Shown: piece by piece, positions 54,465 to 63,842 of the stretch
Numbering within the stretch: the first letter of the stretch is position 1
How the letters are laid out: every line of letters starts with the position of its first letter
Source: Candidatus Hodarchaeota archaeon
GTDB taxonomy: Archaea; Asgardarchaeota; Heimdallarchaeia; Hodarchaeales; Hodarchaeaceae
Direction of reading: 5' to 3'
Length of the DNA stretch: 64,000 nt
NCBI GenBank assembly: GCA_016839815.1
Contig: JAEOTM010000187.1
Coordinates: forward strand, 1-64,000
Position numbers and translations under genes: made by a program
The notes under the pieces: generated by a model
Database searches by the model: none
What the model was told of the DNA's origin: nothing
Seen by the model: only the letters and a program-made list of their open reading frames with translations

Positions 54465-56621
54465 TTAGGGGTTTAATAATATACGAGTATCTACTGCTAG
54501 AACACCTTGATTCTGTTCAAATACTAATACTGGGTTGATTTCAATATCAGAAATATCTTTACATAATTGAATAATCTTACTTAACCGAAGAATGATGTCA
54601 ATGCAGCCGCTGATGTCTTTAGCTTCTTCACCCCTGACTCCAAGTAATAATGGATAAGAACGGATTTGTTGGATCATTTCAACAGCATCTGATCGTTTTA
54701 CCGGAACTGCTCTAAAAGCGACATCTTTTAACACTTCAACATAAATTCCCCCTAAACCGAACATAACGGTGGGGCCAAATGTGGTATCAATTCTTGCGCC
54801 AATGATAGTTTCCATAGCTTCGTCCATATTAATCATTCTGACAATTTCCACTCCCTCAATTATCGCATCAGGTTTATATTTTCGTACAGAGGCAAGAATG
54901 GCTTCATATGCATCCAAAAGCTCTTCTCGATTTTCTAAATCAAGAGCTACTCCACCAGCATCCGATTTGTGTATAATATCCTTGGATACGATTTTCATGA
55001 CTACAGGATATTTGACAACTTCTTCGGCGAAATAGATGACTTCCTCTAGATTTTTTGCCACATAACTTTTTGGTGTGGGAATTCCTGCTGCATCCATAAC
55101 TCGTAATGCTTCGGGAACAAGTAAAAATCGTCGATTATCTGCTTTGACCTCATCAATAACCTTTTGAATAGTGTCTATATCGATTTCTGGATCATCTTGA
55201 TCAGATATTTTGTCTTCAATGTGTGTTATATTATGATAATGTTTATACAAAGCACCAAGACAGCTTGCTGCCTCATAAACGTCCGAAAATATCGGAACAC
55301 CTTTTGATTTCAACGCAAATAATCCTTGTTCAAATTCTCCTCCTCCGAAAAATGAGAAAACAACTGGTTTATCAGGCTTATGATCCAAATATTGCTTTTG
55401 AACGACTGCTGCTAACTGATCTGCAGAAAATATGGCTGTTTCACATCCTAAAACGATAACAGAGTGAATATCAGGGCTATCTAAAGCTGTTTGGAGGGCT
55501 TGTTCATAAATCTCATTTGATGCTTGGCCTGTTATATCAACAGGGTTCTTAGTTGATCCAAAAGAAGGTGTTACCGGAGTAAAAATCTCTTTCAATACCT
55601 TATGGTCATCATAAAGCGTTACTCCATACAGCTCACATGCATCAGTAGCGAGAACACCAATTCCTCCTCCATTCGTGACAATGACGGTATTTTCCCCCGT
55701 GGGAAGATCCTTCTGGATAGCAAGGAATTTTGCCCAATTTAACGCTTCCTGTACACTTAAAGCTCTTAGTGCCCCAACTTGTCGTGCAATAATATCCGTA
55801 AAAACATTATCTGCTCCTGCTAAGGATCCAGTATGGGAGGCCGCTGCCATGGCACCTCGTTTGGATCTACCCGATTTGATTACTATTACTGGTTTAATCT
55901 TTGTTGCTCTTTCAAGAACCTTTGTTAATCGATCTCCATGTTTAAGACCCTCTATATACAAGAGAATTACTCTTGTATTGTCATCTGTGATAAAATATTC
56001 AATTAAATCAGCTTCGGCAATATCACTTTTATTTCCGACTGAGACAATAGCTGATAGTCCGATTCCTTCGGTAGCAGTTTTGCCAATCATTGCTACACCT
56101 AGAGCTCCTGATTGTGTGACAATTGCAACTGATCCATGCTCAATATGCTTGTAGCCGAAAGTTGCATTCACAGGGGCTTTAGCAGAGAAAATTCCAAAGA
56201 TATTTGGGCCGAGTAATCGCATCCCATTCTCTCTTGCAAAATTAACTAATTCTAGCTCTTCATCAAGATTCCCAACTTCTGAGAACCCGCTTGTAATTAT
56301 TGAGACAAATTTGGTTTTTTTCTTTGCACAACTTTTTAGTGTTTCAAATACGAACTTTGCTGGTACACAGATGGTTGCAAGATCAATAAAATCATCTATT
56401 GCCTCTATTGAGGGATATACTTTGCAACTAAGTATTTCTCCTCCTTTTGGATTAACAGGATAAATTTTCCCATGATATCCTGACGCGACAACGTTATCAA
56501 CTACTTTATAACCGATTTTATTGGGATTCGATGATGCACCGATGATTGCTATTGATTTTGGTTCAAATAAATGCTTTATATGAGGACCTTTGGTTTTTGG
56601 CATACGATACTTGTTCTCCAT
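54465..56621 (-). CDS. acd: ADP-forming acetate-CoA ligase (acetyl-CoA synthetase), fused alpha and beta subunits
   Basis: The 718-residue protein joins both subunits. The CoA-binding domain starts FEPKSIAIIGASSNPNKIG, the succinyl-CoA-ligase-like domains follow, and an ATP-grasp domain occupies the last 230 residues (VVKYPVVMKIVSKDIIHKS, GGIYVEVLKDVAFRAVP, DIEINPVLV). The phosphohistidine is H263 in SHTGSLAG, close to its position in Pyrococcus enzymes. It makes ATP and acetate (or another acid) from acyl-CoA, ADP and phosphate in the cytosol. It is followed by the BioD/DRTGG gene and preceded by a CoA-transferase gene on the same strand, together an acyl-CoA energy module. Confidence 0.93.
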   Translation of the reverse strand: MENKYRMPKTKGPHIKHLFEPKSIAIIGASSNPNKIGYKVVDNVVASGYHGKIYPVNPKGGEILSCKVYPSIEAIDDFIDLATICVPAKFVFETLKSCAKKKTKFVSIITSGFSEVGNLDEELELVNFARENGMRLLGPNIFGIFSAKAPVNATFGYKHIEHGSVAIVTQSGALGVAMIGKTATEGIGLSAIVSVGNKSDIAEADLIEYFITDDNTRVILLYIEGLKHGDRLTKVLERATKIKPVIVIKSGRSKRGAMAAASHTGSLAGADNVFTDIIARQVGALRALSVQEALNWAKFLAIQKDLPTGENTVIVTNGGGIGVLATDACELYGVTLYDDHKVLKEIFTPVTPSFGSTKNPVDITGQASNEIYEQALQTALDSPDIHSVIVLGCETAIFSADQLAAVVQKQYLDHKPDKPVVFSFFGGGEFEQGLFALKSKGVPIFSDVYEAASCLGALYKHYHNITHIEDKISDQDDPEIDIDTIQKVIDEVKADNRRFLLVPEALRVMDAAGIPTPKSYVAKNLEEVIYFAEEVVKYPVVMKIVSKDIIHKSDAGGVALDLENREELLDAYEAILASVRKYKPDAIIEGVEIVRMINMDEAMETIIGARIDTTFGPTVMFGLGGIYVEVLKDVAFRAVPVKRSDAVEMIQQIRSYPLLLGVRGEEAKDISGCIDIILRLSKIIQLCKDISDIEINPVLVFEQNQGVLAVDTRILLNP

Positions 56622-56761
56622 GACCTAAAGCAAGTGGATCAAGATTTTTTTGATTCTAAGTAAATCTTAGCAGTAAATAGTAGGCTTTTTTTCGTTTATA
56701 ATTGGAATTATCTCAGTAGTATATTTCTTTTGAGCTATATCTGAAAGTAATGAATCTCAGA

Positions 56762-58663
56762 TTAGAATGTCATCCTTAGTTCATAAACACCTTCAGAAAG
56801 TCGTTTATCAAGATTAGGGAATAATTTTTCAAATAAAGCAAGCATTCCCCTATTTTCTAACAACACTTCAGCACTAAATCCAAGTAATCCAGCAGATTTC
56901 GCCAGATAAGTCAAATATTTCATTAATTCAGTGCCTATACCGTTTCTATGATGATCGTCTCGCACTACGAAAGCAGCTTCTGCGATATGGGAATGTTGGT
57001 CAATCCCATATTGACCCACACCAATAATTTCTTGTGAGACACCTTTACTTAAGACTGCAAGAATGACCATCTCTTTTGAAAAATCAATAATACAGAAATC
57101 CTGTAATCGAGAATGGGGAATATCCTTTCTAACACTCATAAATCGTCGATAAAGGGATTGGTCAGACAAATCATAAAAAAAGTCTTTTAACAAGGATTCA
57201 TCACTAATTTTTACAGGCCGAAGCATTATTTCAAGACCCCGTGAGGTTGTCCTCCATGTTTCTAAATGTTCTGGATATTCTCCTTTTTTTCCCGGGACGA
57301 AAGCCTGATCAGAGTAGATTAAATTGGCCTTTTTTGCTTCTTTTATCAACTGTGGTCTGAAACGTGGATGGGCAATAGAAATTAATTGCATGGCTCGTTC
57401 TCGTATGTTTTTTCCATGTAGGTAACCTATACCATATTCTGTGATTACGTAATGAATATCCCCTCGGTTGAGTGTTACACCCGCTCCTTCAGATAAGAAA
57501 GGGACAATTCTAGAGGTTTTTCCATTATCCGCTGTCGACTGAATAGTTAATATCGATTTCCCCTTATTAGCAAGGATAGCTCCGCGCATGAAATCTGCTT
57601 GACCTCCAATACCAGAATAAAAAGTTCTACCAATAGATTCAGAAGAGGCCTGTCCTGTCAGATCTATCTGTAATCCACTATTGATGGCGGTCATATTGGC
57701 GTGTTGAGCGATATTTAATGGATTATTCGTGTATTCAATTTGTTTTAATTCAATTGAAGGATTATCATTAATAAAATCATAAGTCGACTGAGAACCCATA
57801 CAGAACGACGCTACAGACTTTCCACGATTCACCGTCTTTCTAGAGTTATCTATAACTCCTATTTTCATTAATTCAACAAGTCCATCGCTTACAAGCTCAG
57901 TGTGAACGCCTAAATGCTTTTTATCTTTCAAATTTGTCATAACTGCGTTTGGTATACTTCCGTAGCCAACTTGTATTGTATCTCCGTCTTGAATTAATCG
58001 TGAAACATACTGTCCAATTTTATTTGCTACTTCGTCACTCGTAGGTTCCTGTATAAATTCTAAAATAGGTTCATCGTATGGGATAATATAGTCAATATCT
58101 TTTATGTGTAAAAATCCATCTCCGTGAACTCGTGGCATTCTGCTATTCATTTGAGCAATTACAGTAGCTGCACTTTCGATTGCTGATTTAACAATATCAA
58201 CTGAAACTCCAAGACTAACATATCCATGATCATCAGGAGGCGTGACTTGGATTAAAGCGACATCTATCGGAACAAGTCCACTATAAAATAGACTTGGTGC
58301 GTTTGAAAGGAAAATAGGTGTATAATCAGAAAGACCACTATTAACAGCTTCACGAGTAGGATTTGCAACGAAAAAAGAATTGTGACGAAAGTTTATTTGA
58401 TAAGCAGTATCCGTATACGGGGTGACTCCCAAATTATACCAAGATAAAACCTCAGTATCAAAAAAAGCTTTTGGATGCTTTTCAAGATATTGAGCAAGTG
58501 AATTCATTAAGTATTGAGGTTCACCACAACCTGTATGAACAAAGATTCGGTCACCTCTATGAATATTTTGGAAAATTCTTGCAAGTGATTCGAATTTTGA
58601 TGGATATTGTTCGATCAGTGCTGAATATACAGCATTTTTCTGATTTTCAGAAACCATTGACAA
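56762..58663 (-). CDS. Acetyl-CoA hydrolase/CoA-transferase fused to a GNAT acetyltransferase domain
   Basis: Residues 1-465 form a Cat1/4-hydroxybutyrate-type CoA-transferase. GVHTELVSDGLVEL holds the likely catalytic Glu, YSGIGGQADFMRGA is the CoA oxyanion region and YVITEYGIGYLHGKNIRER is the C-terminal motif. From about 475 a GNAT domain follows (IMLRPVKISDESLLKDFFY to VVRDDHHRNGIGTELMKYL, with the acetyl-CoA pyrophosphate loop RNGIGT). This fusion is known in bacteria. It moves CoA between acids; the GNAT domain may acetylate the enzyme or a partner. The start is TTG at 58663 (AGGT 6 nt upstream) or the ATG at 58657. It is 140 bp upstream of the ADP-forming ligase gene on the same strand. 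Confidence 0.9.
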   Translation of the reverse strand: MSMVSENQKNAVYSALIEQYPSKFESLARIFQNIHRGDRIFVHTGCGEPQYLMNSLAQYLEKHPKAFFDTEVLSWYNLGVTPYTDTAYQINFRHNSFFVANPTREAVNSGLSDYTPIFLSNAPSLFYSGLVPIDVALIQVTPPDDHGYVSLGVSVDIVKSAIESAATVIAQMNSRMPRVHGDGFLHIKDIDYIIPYDEPILEFIQEPTSDEVANKIGQYVSRLIQDGDTIQVGYGSIPNAVMTNLKDKKHLGVHTELVSDGLVELMKIGVIDNSRKTVNRGKSVASFCMGSQSTYDFINDNPSIELKQIEYTNNPLNIAQHANMTAINSGLQIDLTGQASSESIGRTFYSGIGGQADFMRGAILANKGKSILTIQSTADNGKTSRIVPFLSEGAGVTLNRGDIHYVITEYGIGYLHGKNIRERAMQLISIAHPRFRPQLIKEAKKANLIYSDQAFVPGKKGEYPEHLETWRTTSRGLEIMLRPVKISDESLLKDFFYDLSDQSLYRRFMSVRKDIPHSRLQDFCIIDFSKEMVILAVLSKGVSQEIIGVGQYGIDQHSHIAEAAFVVRDDHHRNGIGTELMKYLTYLAKSAGLLGFSAEVLLENRGMLALFEKLFPNLDKRLSEGVYELRMTF

Positions 58664-58797
58664 TCTTCTACCTATCAGTAAACTTTAATTAAGAATTAAA
58701 ATTTGAATTCCGTGTATTGGCGAGAATATCAAGATGAATAAAGCTTATGCTTTACAATTTAGCCATTATAAACTTTTAAAATAACACACAAGTGCCT

Positions 58798-59895
58798 CTA
58801 ATGTTTGTGCATCTCTCCCCCACAAAACATGCAATTAGACATATTTGTTTCTTTCATTGTTGAATAGCAATCAGGGCAAACACTTCGAAAACATGTAAGA
58901 CACTGATAATGGGGATCTGCAATAGGTATTTCCCCCTCATGCAGGTAACATTTAATATTATTAGAACCAAGAATCAAATAATCATCTGAGGCAGTATCAT
59001 AAGTTCCTGATGTGTCTAGGAATCCTTGAATTAATTGTTGTTCTACTAATGCTCTCAAAATCAGGTTTACTAGTGGAATTTCCAGTCTATTGAGCTGAGC
59101 AATACGAGATAAGGGTATTTGCTTTTCTCCTTCGATATCATGAATCATGGTAATTGTATCAAGAACAGCTTTTTTATGCTTGCTTATCTCCCTTTCTTGT
59201 TTCCTGAAATCAAGGAATGTTCGTGTATTATTCTTAAGGTCAGAAAATGACCATCGCCGTTTATTCAATTTCTTGATGTCGTTAAAGACTGATGAAGATA
59301 CTTTTCTAACACCTTTAGTTGAAAGATTTGATTTTTGTGTCTGATAATAGTCTCCTAACGAAGAAACTGCACTTTTACGATCTACTAATGATTTTACATC
59401 TTCTTTCTTAAAAATACGTGGGACAGGAATTAATTCGCCTTTACAGTAGGGACAAGTATCTGTTTGAACACTTTGATAACAGGAACTACAAATAAATCTT
59501 AAACAAGTTTCACATTGGAAGTGCAAGTTAAAAACAGAGTGTTCGGTTTGATCGATTTGGCAATAGTATGTATCTTCTTTAAGAACGAGAATCTGTTCAT
59601 TTGATTCTGGATCTCTTTCAATGATCCCATCAATCAATCTTTGTGCAGTAAACTCCTGTATAATAAAGATAACATCATTTTCTGACAATTCAGTCTCTTT
59701 AACTACTTCTGTTATTGCGATACGTCCCTCATGAAGTTTATGAAGCCGAGAGATTGTGATAAAAGTCCGTTTAATTGGATGCGAGGATATTTTATACTCC
59801 TTTTCGTAAGCCTGAAAATGTGTCACTTCAGAGTTGACGATTCGTGAGATTTTTTCAGATATTTTCTCTGAAAAGCTTCGATTAGGTTGATTCAT
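58798..59895 (-). CDS. Duplicated winged-helix plus B-box/RING-like zinc-finger protein
   Basis: The 365-residue protein contains the same pair twice: a winged-helix-like domain (about 40-108 and 243-312) followed by a zinc finger. Finger 1 ligands are C112, H119, C128, C131, C136, C139, C148 and C151. Finger 2 ligands are C316, H319, C332, C335, C340, C343, C355 and C358. Eight ligands in this order fit a cross-brace, B-box or RING-like finger binding two zinc ions. In eukaryotes such fingers mediate ubiquitin transfer or protein contacts; no E2 or ubiquitin gene is visible here. The helices read LSENDVIFIIQEFTAQRLIDG and IPLVNLILRALVEQQLIQGF, a matched pair. Confidence 0.75.
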   Translation of the reverse strand: MNQPNRSFSEKISEKISRIVNSEVTHFQAYEKEYKISSHPIKRTFITISRLHKLHEGRIAITEVVKETELSENDVIFIIQEFTAQRLIDGIIERDPESNEQILVLKEDTYYCQIDQTEHSVFNLHFQCETCLRFICSSCYQSVQTDTCPYCKGELIPVPRIFKKEDVKSLVDRKSAVSSLGDYYQTQKSNLSTKGVRKVSSSVFNDIKKLNKRRWSFSDLKNNTRTFLDFRKQEREISKHKKAVLDTITMIHDIEGEKQIPLSRIAQLNRLEIPLVNLILRALVEQQLIQGFLDTSGTYDTASDDYLILGSNNIKCYLHEGEIPIADPHYQCLTCFRSVCPDCYSTMKETNMSNCMFCGGEMHKH

Positions 59896-60084
59896 GGCTT
59901 AACTATTTCATACATTGAATTAATATTTAAGAATTGCTTTGCTGGAAAACGACAAGCCTTCAGATGCAGAATTCATACGTTTTTTTAACGGATAACCCAT
60001 GAGCCACACTAAAAAACTCATTAGAACTTAATTTTCATTGTTATGTATTGTCCGAGGTGTTCCAATTCTACGTCTAAAATTAAA

Positions 60085-60168
60085 ATGAAGGCCTCAAAAA
60101 GATCATTTCACAAAAAAACAAAATTTCTCTGTCCCAAATGTGGATTTATCAAAATGAAACCTCATTAA
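60085..60168 (+). CDS. Possible 27-residue CPxCG micro-protein upstream of the endonuclease IV-like gene
   Basis: An ATG-to-TAA frame encodes 27 residues with a very basic start (MKASKRSFHKKTKF) and one LCPKCGF knuckle. The stop lies 1 bp before the next ATG at 60170, suggesting translational coupling. Small CPxCG proteins are a known archaeal class, but most have two knuckles. No Shine-Dalgarno is seen. It might be a leader peptide. Confidence 0.3.
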   Translation: MKASKRSFHKKTKFLCPKCGFIKMKPH

Positions 60169-60169
60169 T

Positions 60170-61123
60170 ATGGTGAAACTCTTGGACTTGTCGCTTGGTG
60201 TCTCACTTAGTATGACCCGCTTTCTTTCACAGGAGAAAACTCTCAACAGAGTAAATCAAATTAAGAAAGCTAAACTAAATTCAGTAGAATTCGGATTATT
60301 AAGTTGTGCCATCGGTCAAACAAGAATTCCAGGTATTAATCCATTTCCTACTGAAAAACAATCCAAATCTGTTGCAGAATTATTCGACAACTCTGAATAT
60401 TATTTTTCTGTTCATGCACCCTATCGAATTTCTGCTACAACTGAAGAAGAATCAAAGTTGAAGTATTCAAAATCAAACCTTTCAGCCACTTTAAAGGTTA
60501 CAGACTGGCTTAATGGACATCATGTTACGTTTCATGCAGGATCTTTTAAGAAAAAACATAACAACAGTCATGTAGAAAAAGTACTCAAAAACTGGGAGGA
60601 ATGGAGGCAAGAAAAGGCTTATAATGCGAAATTAGCTCCTGAAGTCGGCGGAAAGTATAATAGTTTCGCTGATTTTTTTACTCTGGTAGAAATAACTGGA
60701 GGAATTGACAATTGTTTAATGACTTGGGATATAAGTCACGATTTTGCTCGTGGAGGTAATATTATTGATGAGGGAGCGATTTTAAATCGATTAGAGAAAC
60801 TTGATCAAGCATTCGATCTTAATTCAACTAATCGCTTACCAATGCATTTTTCAGGCATGGTTGTCGGTAAAACTGGAGAGAAACATCATACACTTCTTGG
60901 GAAAGGAAATGGTGTCCCTTGGGAATTAGTTTTCTCCGTTTTGAAGGAACAAAACTTTCTCTCGAAAGTAAATCTTATCTGTGAAAGTAAAGTACCAAAA
61001 GGTGAAAAAATGAAAGGTAATTCAGTTTCAGACGCCCTTAAAGCGAGAGAGTTTCTAGAATCTAATCAAGTTGTTAAACAGTATAAAGGAAAGCCTGGGA
61101 ATTTGGATTTTTACTTTAATTAA
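60170..61123 (+). CDS. Endonuclease IV (Nfo)-like TIM-barrel protein
   Basis: The 317-residue protein shows the metal-binding pattern of AP endonuclease IV: SVHAPYRI, VTFHAGSF, LAPEVGGKYN, MTWDISHDFARGG, PMHFSGM, a KHHTLLGKGNG loop and LICESK near the end. These give the His, Glu and Asp ligands of a tri-zinc site. The usual D-x-H before the G-x-G loop is replaced by a K-H-H-type segment, so one ligand may differ. Family enzymes cut DNA at abasic sites. The ATG at 60170 has no clear Shine-Dalgarno and may depend on the upstream micro-ORF. Confidence 0.8.
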   Translation: MVKLLDLSLGVSLSMTRFLSQEKTLNRVNQIKKAKLNSVEFGLLSCAIGQTRIPGINPFPTEKQSKSVAELFDNSEYYFSVHAPYRISATTEEESKLKYSKSNLSATLKVTDWLNGHHVTFHAGSFKKKHNNSHVEKVLKNWEEWRQEKAYNAKLAPEVGGKYNSFADFFTLVEITGGIDNCLMTWDISHDFARGGNIIDEGAILNRLEKLDQAFDLNSTNRLPMHFSGMVVGKTGEKHHTLLGKGNGVPWELVFSVLKEQNFLSKVNLICESKVPKGEKMKGNSVSDALKAREFLESNQVVKQYKGKPGNLDFYFN

Positions 61124-61131
61124 TGGAAGAC

Positions 61132-62493
61132 CTATATTTTTTTCCTAAATGTTACGATTATGGTGCTTAAAACAAATAGGGCCACTATTTCAATCCCATA
61201 ACTCGTTATAGAGCTGGTACTTTTCCCATTCGAAGAACTTTCATCCGATTTTGAGGTTGTGACTTCCGAAGTAGTTGAAATTTCTATTTTTGAAGATGTT
61301 TGATTATTGTCGATTTTTTCAAGAATTGAGTAAATTCTTCCATCAAACGCACAAATGTAAATCTCTCCCTGATTGTCTAAACCAAAGGATGCAATATTGA
61401 GATTTGTATCTTTTACTAACATATTTTCGGTCGTAGTTCCATTTTTAGACAGCGCCCAGATTTTACCAGAACCATAGTCACCATAAATGTATTTAGCGTT
61501 TAAAGTTGGGTTCCGTAAACCATAATATACGTATCCACCAGTTATACTGTATCCCTCTAATCGATTATACTCCCAAATTGGAGTTATCAATTCTGTGGTA
61601 TTACAGTTAGGATTATTATAACAATGATTCCCCTCCTGCAAATTCCACCCATAATTTCCTCCCTTTTCAATTATGTCAATTTCTTCATACAGATTTTGTC
61701 CTACATCTCCAGCCCATAATAATGATGTATTATAATCAAAGCTCATACGCCATGGATTGCGTAAACCGTACGCATAGATCTCTTCACGAAAACCTTCCGC
61801 ATTACCAACGAATGGATTATCAGGGGGAATTGAATAATTTTTTTCTAAACTTTTTATGTCAATATTGATCCTTAGAATGGAACCTAAAAGAGATGTTCGA
61901 TCTTGACCATTTTGATTTGGATCACCTGAACCTCCTCCGTCACCTAAAGCTATGTATAAATTACCATCAGGGCCAAAAGTTATTTCACCTCCATTATGAT
62001 TACTGTGAGGTTGTGAAACTTCCAGAATGATAATTTCTGAGCTGATATTTGTTAGATTTTGATTATCCTCTCTCACTTTAAATTCACTAATTACAGTCCT
62101 TCTTGGAGAATCGCGGACATAATTCACATAGAAGAGACCATTCAAAGAAAATTCAGGGTGAAATGCTAAGCCCAATAAACCCTGTTCTCCTCCGTATAGA
62201 ACTTGATCTTTAATATCTAAAAAGACTGTGGTAGAATCATTACTCACAGAAGGGTCAATAATATGGACTTGGCCTGCTTGTTCAACCACGAATAATCTGG
62301 TATCGCCCGTATTGAATATCCCAACTGGTCTAGTGAAGCTGAGGTTGGGAAATGGCACTGAAAGGTCATAATCGGTTACTTCTTGGCGTGTAAATGAAGT
62401 AGAATAAGAAAAATAACCTATAGCTGTAGTTAGAAGGAGAAAAGCTAAGAAAACAGATATTTTTTTAGCTCTAGTGATAGAAAAGTTCTTCAT
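61132..62493 (-). CDS. Membrane-anchored PQQ-type glucose/sorbosone (aldose sugar) dehydrogenase
   Basis: The 453-residue protein has an N-terminal helix (FLAFLLLTTAIGYFSYS), a six-bladed propeller of the GSDH/YliI family and a C-terminal Ser/Thr-rich linker with a final helix (IEIVALFVLSTIIVTF) and RKK. Conserved segments are GGEQGLLGLAFHP, QPHSNHNGGEI (catalytic His region), LYIALGDGGGSGDPNQ and YGLRNPWRMSFD. Family enzymes oxidise aldoses to lactones with PQQ at the outer face of the membrane. The product, an aldonic acid, could feed the gluconate operon at 24452-28722. No PQQ synthesis gene is in the window. Confidence 0.85.
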   Translation of the reverse strand: MKNFSITRAKKISVFLAFLLLTTAIGYFSYSTSFTRQEVTDYDLSVPFPNLSFTRPVGIFNTGDTRLFVVEQAGQVHIIDPSVSNDSTTVFLDIKDQVLYGGEQGLLGLAFHPEFSLNGLFYVNYVRDSPRRTVISEFKVREDNQNLTNISSEIIILEVSQPHSNHNGGEITFGPDGNLYIALGDGGGSGDPNQNGQDRTSLLGSILRINIDIKSLEKNYSIPPDNPFVGNAEGFREEIYAYGLRNPWRMSFDYNTSLLWAGDVGQNLYEEIDIIEKGGNYGWNLQEGNHCYNNPNCNTTELITPIWEYNRLEGYSITGGYVYYGLRNPTLNAKYIYGDYGSGKIWALSKNGTTTENMLVKDTNLNIASFGLDNQGEIYICAFDGRIYSILEKIDNNQTSSKIEISTTSEVTTSKSDESSSNGKSTSSITSYGIEIVALFVLSTIIVTFRKKI

Positions 62494-62621
62494 TCATAAA
62501 AACCAGATAAAATTACCTTGGTAGAGATATAAGACTTGTTTTGCGAAAAAATTAGGTAGAGGTGGATTATCGAAACATTCTTGATTCCTTAGAATTTGAA
62601 AAGTCAAGAACATTCTGAAAA

Positions 62622-63830
62622 ATGAAGGTGAAGAGAATAACCATTGTAAAGATCCCAGAACAAAGATTTGAGAAGCGTCAGAGGCATTTTCAAAAGATAA
62701 TTAATGAAAAGGGCTTGGCTCATTTTATCGTGTTAAGTCCTAAGTCAATATATTATTTAACTGGATTTACGTTAATTCCTACAGAACGACCCTTTTTTCT
62801 AATCTTCAAAAATGATGAGCTCAATTTTTTTGTCCCTGAACTGGAAAAAATACATGTATTGGAAGAAGTTCCAGGAGTAAAGGAAGTAGGGAGCTACTTT
62901 GAATATCCCGACGAAGTACATCCTTTGATCCATTTTTCAAAATTTCTCAAAAATTCTTTGAAAATTACGAGTAAGATCGGAGCAGAAGGAGGAGGCGCTT
63001 CAGGTTTATGGGGTTATCAAGGGCCATCATTTAAAGAAGTGTTAAAGATACCAGTAGCAATTCATCCAGAGATTATCACTAACATGCGAATTTTAAAAGA
63101 TGCGGATGAACTCGCCTGTATTCGAGAGAGTGCGAAATGGGGAGGTATTGCACACGAATTACTCCAACAATATACCCATGAGGGAGAAAATGAAATCGAT
63201 GTATCGTTTCAGGCATCCCATGAGGCCTCAAAACGGATGAGAGCAGAACTCGGCCCTGATTATTCACCGATTGGATATGGTTCTCGGCCTTGTGGTGCAG
63301 GCTATCGGGGTCAAATTGGAAGTTATAGTGCTATACCACATGCCATGACAAGGAATGCAATATTTCAGAAGGGCGATACATTAGTAACAGGGGCAAGTGC
63401 TAATATTGCAGGATATTTATCCGAACTTGAACGAACAATGTTTCTAGGGGAACCAACTGAGAAGCAGAAAGGATATTTTGCAATAATGATGAAAGCTCAA
63501 GAAGTCGCGTTCAATACGTTAAAGCCAGGTACCCCTGTATCGGAAGTAGATAGAAATTGTCGCAAAGTCTTTAAAGAGAACGGAGTCATGGATCTTGTCC
63601 AACATCATACCGGACATGCGATAGGATTAGAAGCTCACGAACGACCATTTCTAGATAAAGGAATGACTCAAGTAATAATGAAACAGGGTATGGTGTTCAC
63701 TGTCGAGCCTGGAATATATGACAGGTCTATTGGTGGATTCAGACATTCAGATACCGTCATTATTACAGAAGATGGTAATGAGCGAATAACGCAATATCCT
63801 CGTGAACTTGATCAATTGACCATAATGTAG
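62622..63830 (+). CDS. M24-family (Xaa-Pro peptidase-like) protein lacking metal-ligand aspartates
   Basis: The 402-residue protein has a creatinase-type N-terminal domain (FQKIINEKGLAHFIVLSPKSI) and a pita-bread C-terminal domain. Of the five metal ligands, the His in HHTGHAIGLEAHERP, the Glu in VEPGIY and the Glu in ITEDGNERIT are present. The two aspartates are not: the segment is VTGASANIAGYLSELERTM, with Gly at the first position and Glu at the second. Some M24 relatives, including creatinase, act without metal, so this may be a hydrolase of non-peptide amides. It diverges from the sugar dehydrogenase gene. Confidence 0.85.
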   Translation: MKVKRITIVKIPEQRFEKRQRHFQKIINEKGLAHFIVLSPKSIYYLTGFTLIPTERPFFLIFKNDELNFFVPELEKIHVLEEVPGVKEVGSYFEYPDEVHPLIHFSKFLKNSLKITSKIGAEGGGASGLWGYQGPSFKEVLKIPVAIHPEIITNMRILKDADELACIRESAKWGGIAHELLQQYTHEGENEIDVSFQASHEASKRMRAELGPDYSPIGYGSRPCGAGYRGQIGSYSAIPHAMTRNAIFQKGDTLVTGASANIAGYLSELERTMFLGEPTEKQKGYFAIMMKAQEVAFNTLKPGTPVSEVDRNCRKVFKENGVMDLVQHHTGHAIGLEAHERPFLDKGMTQVIMKQGMVFTVEPGIYDRSIGGFRHSDTVIITEDGNERITQYPRELDQLTIM

Positions 63831-63842
63831 AGGTGAAAAATA

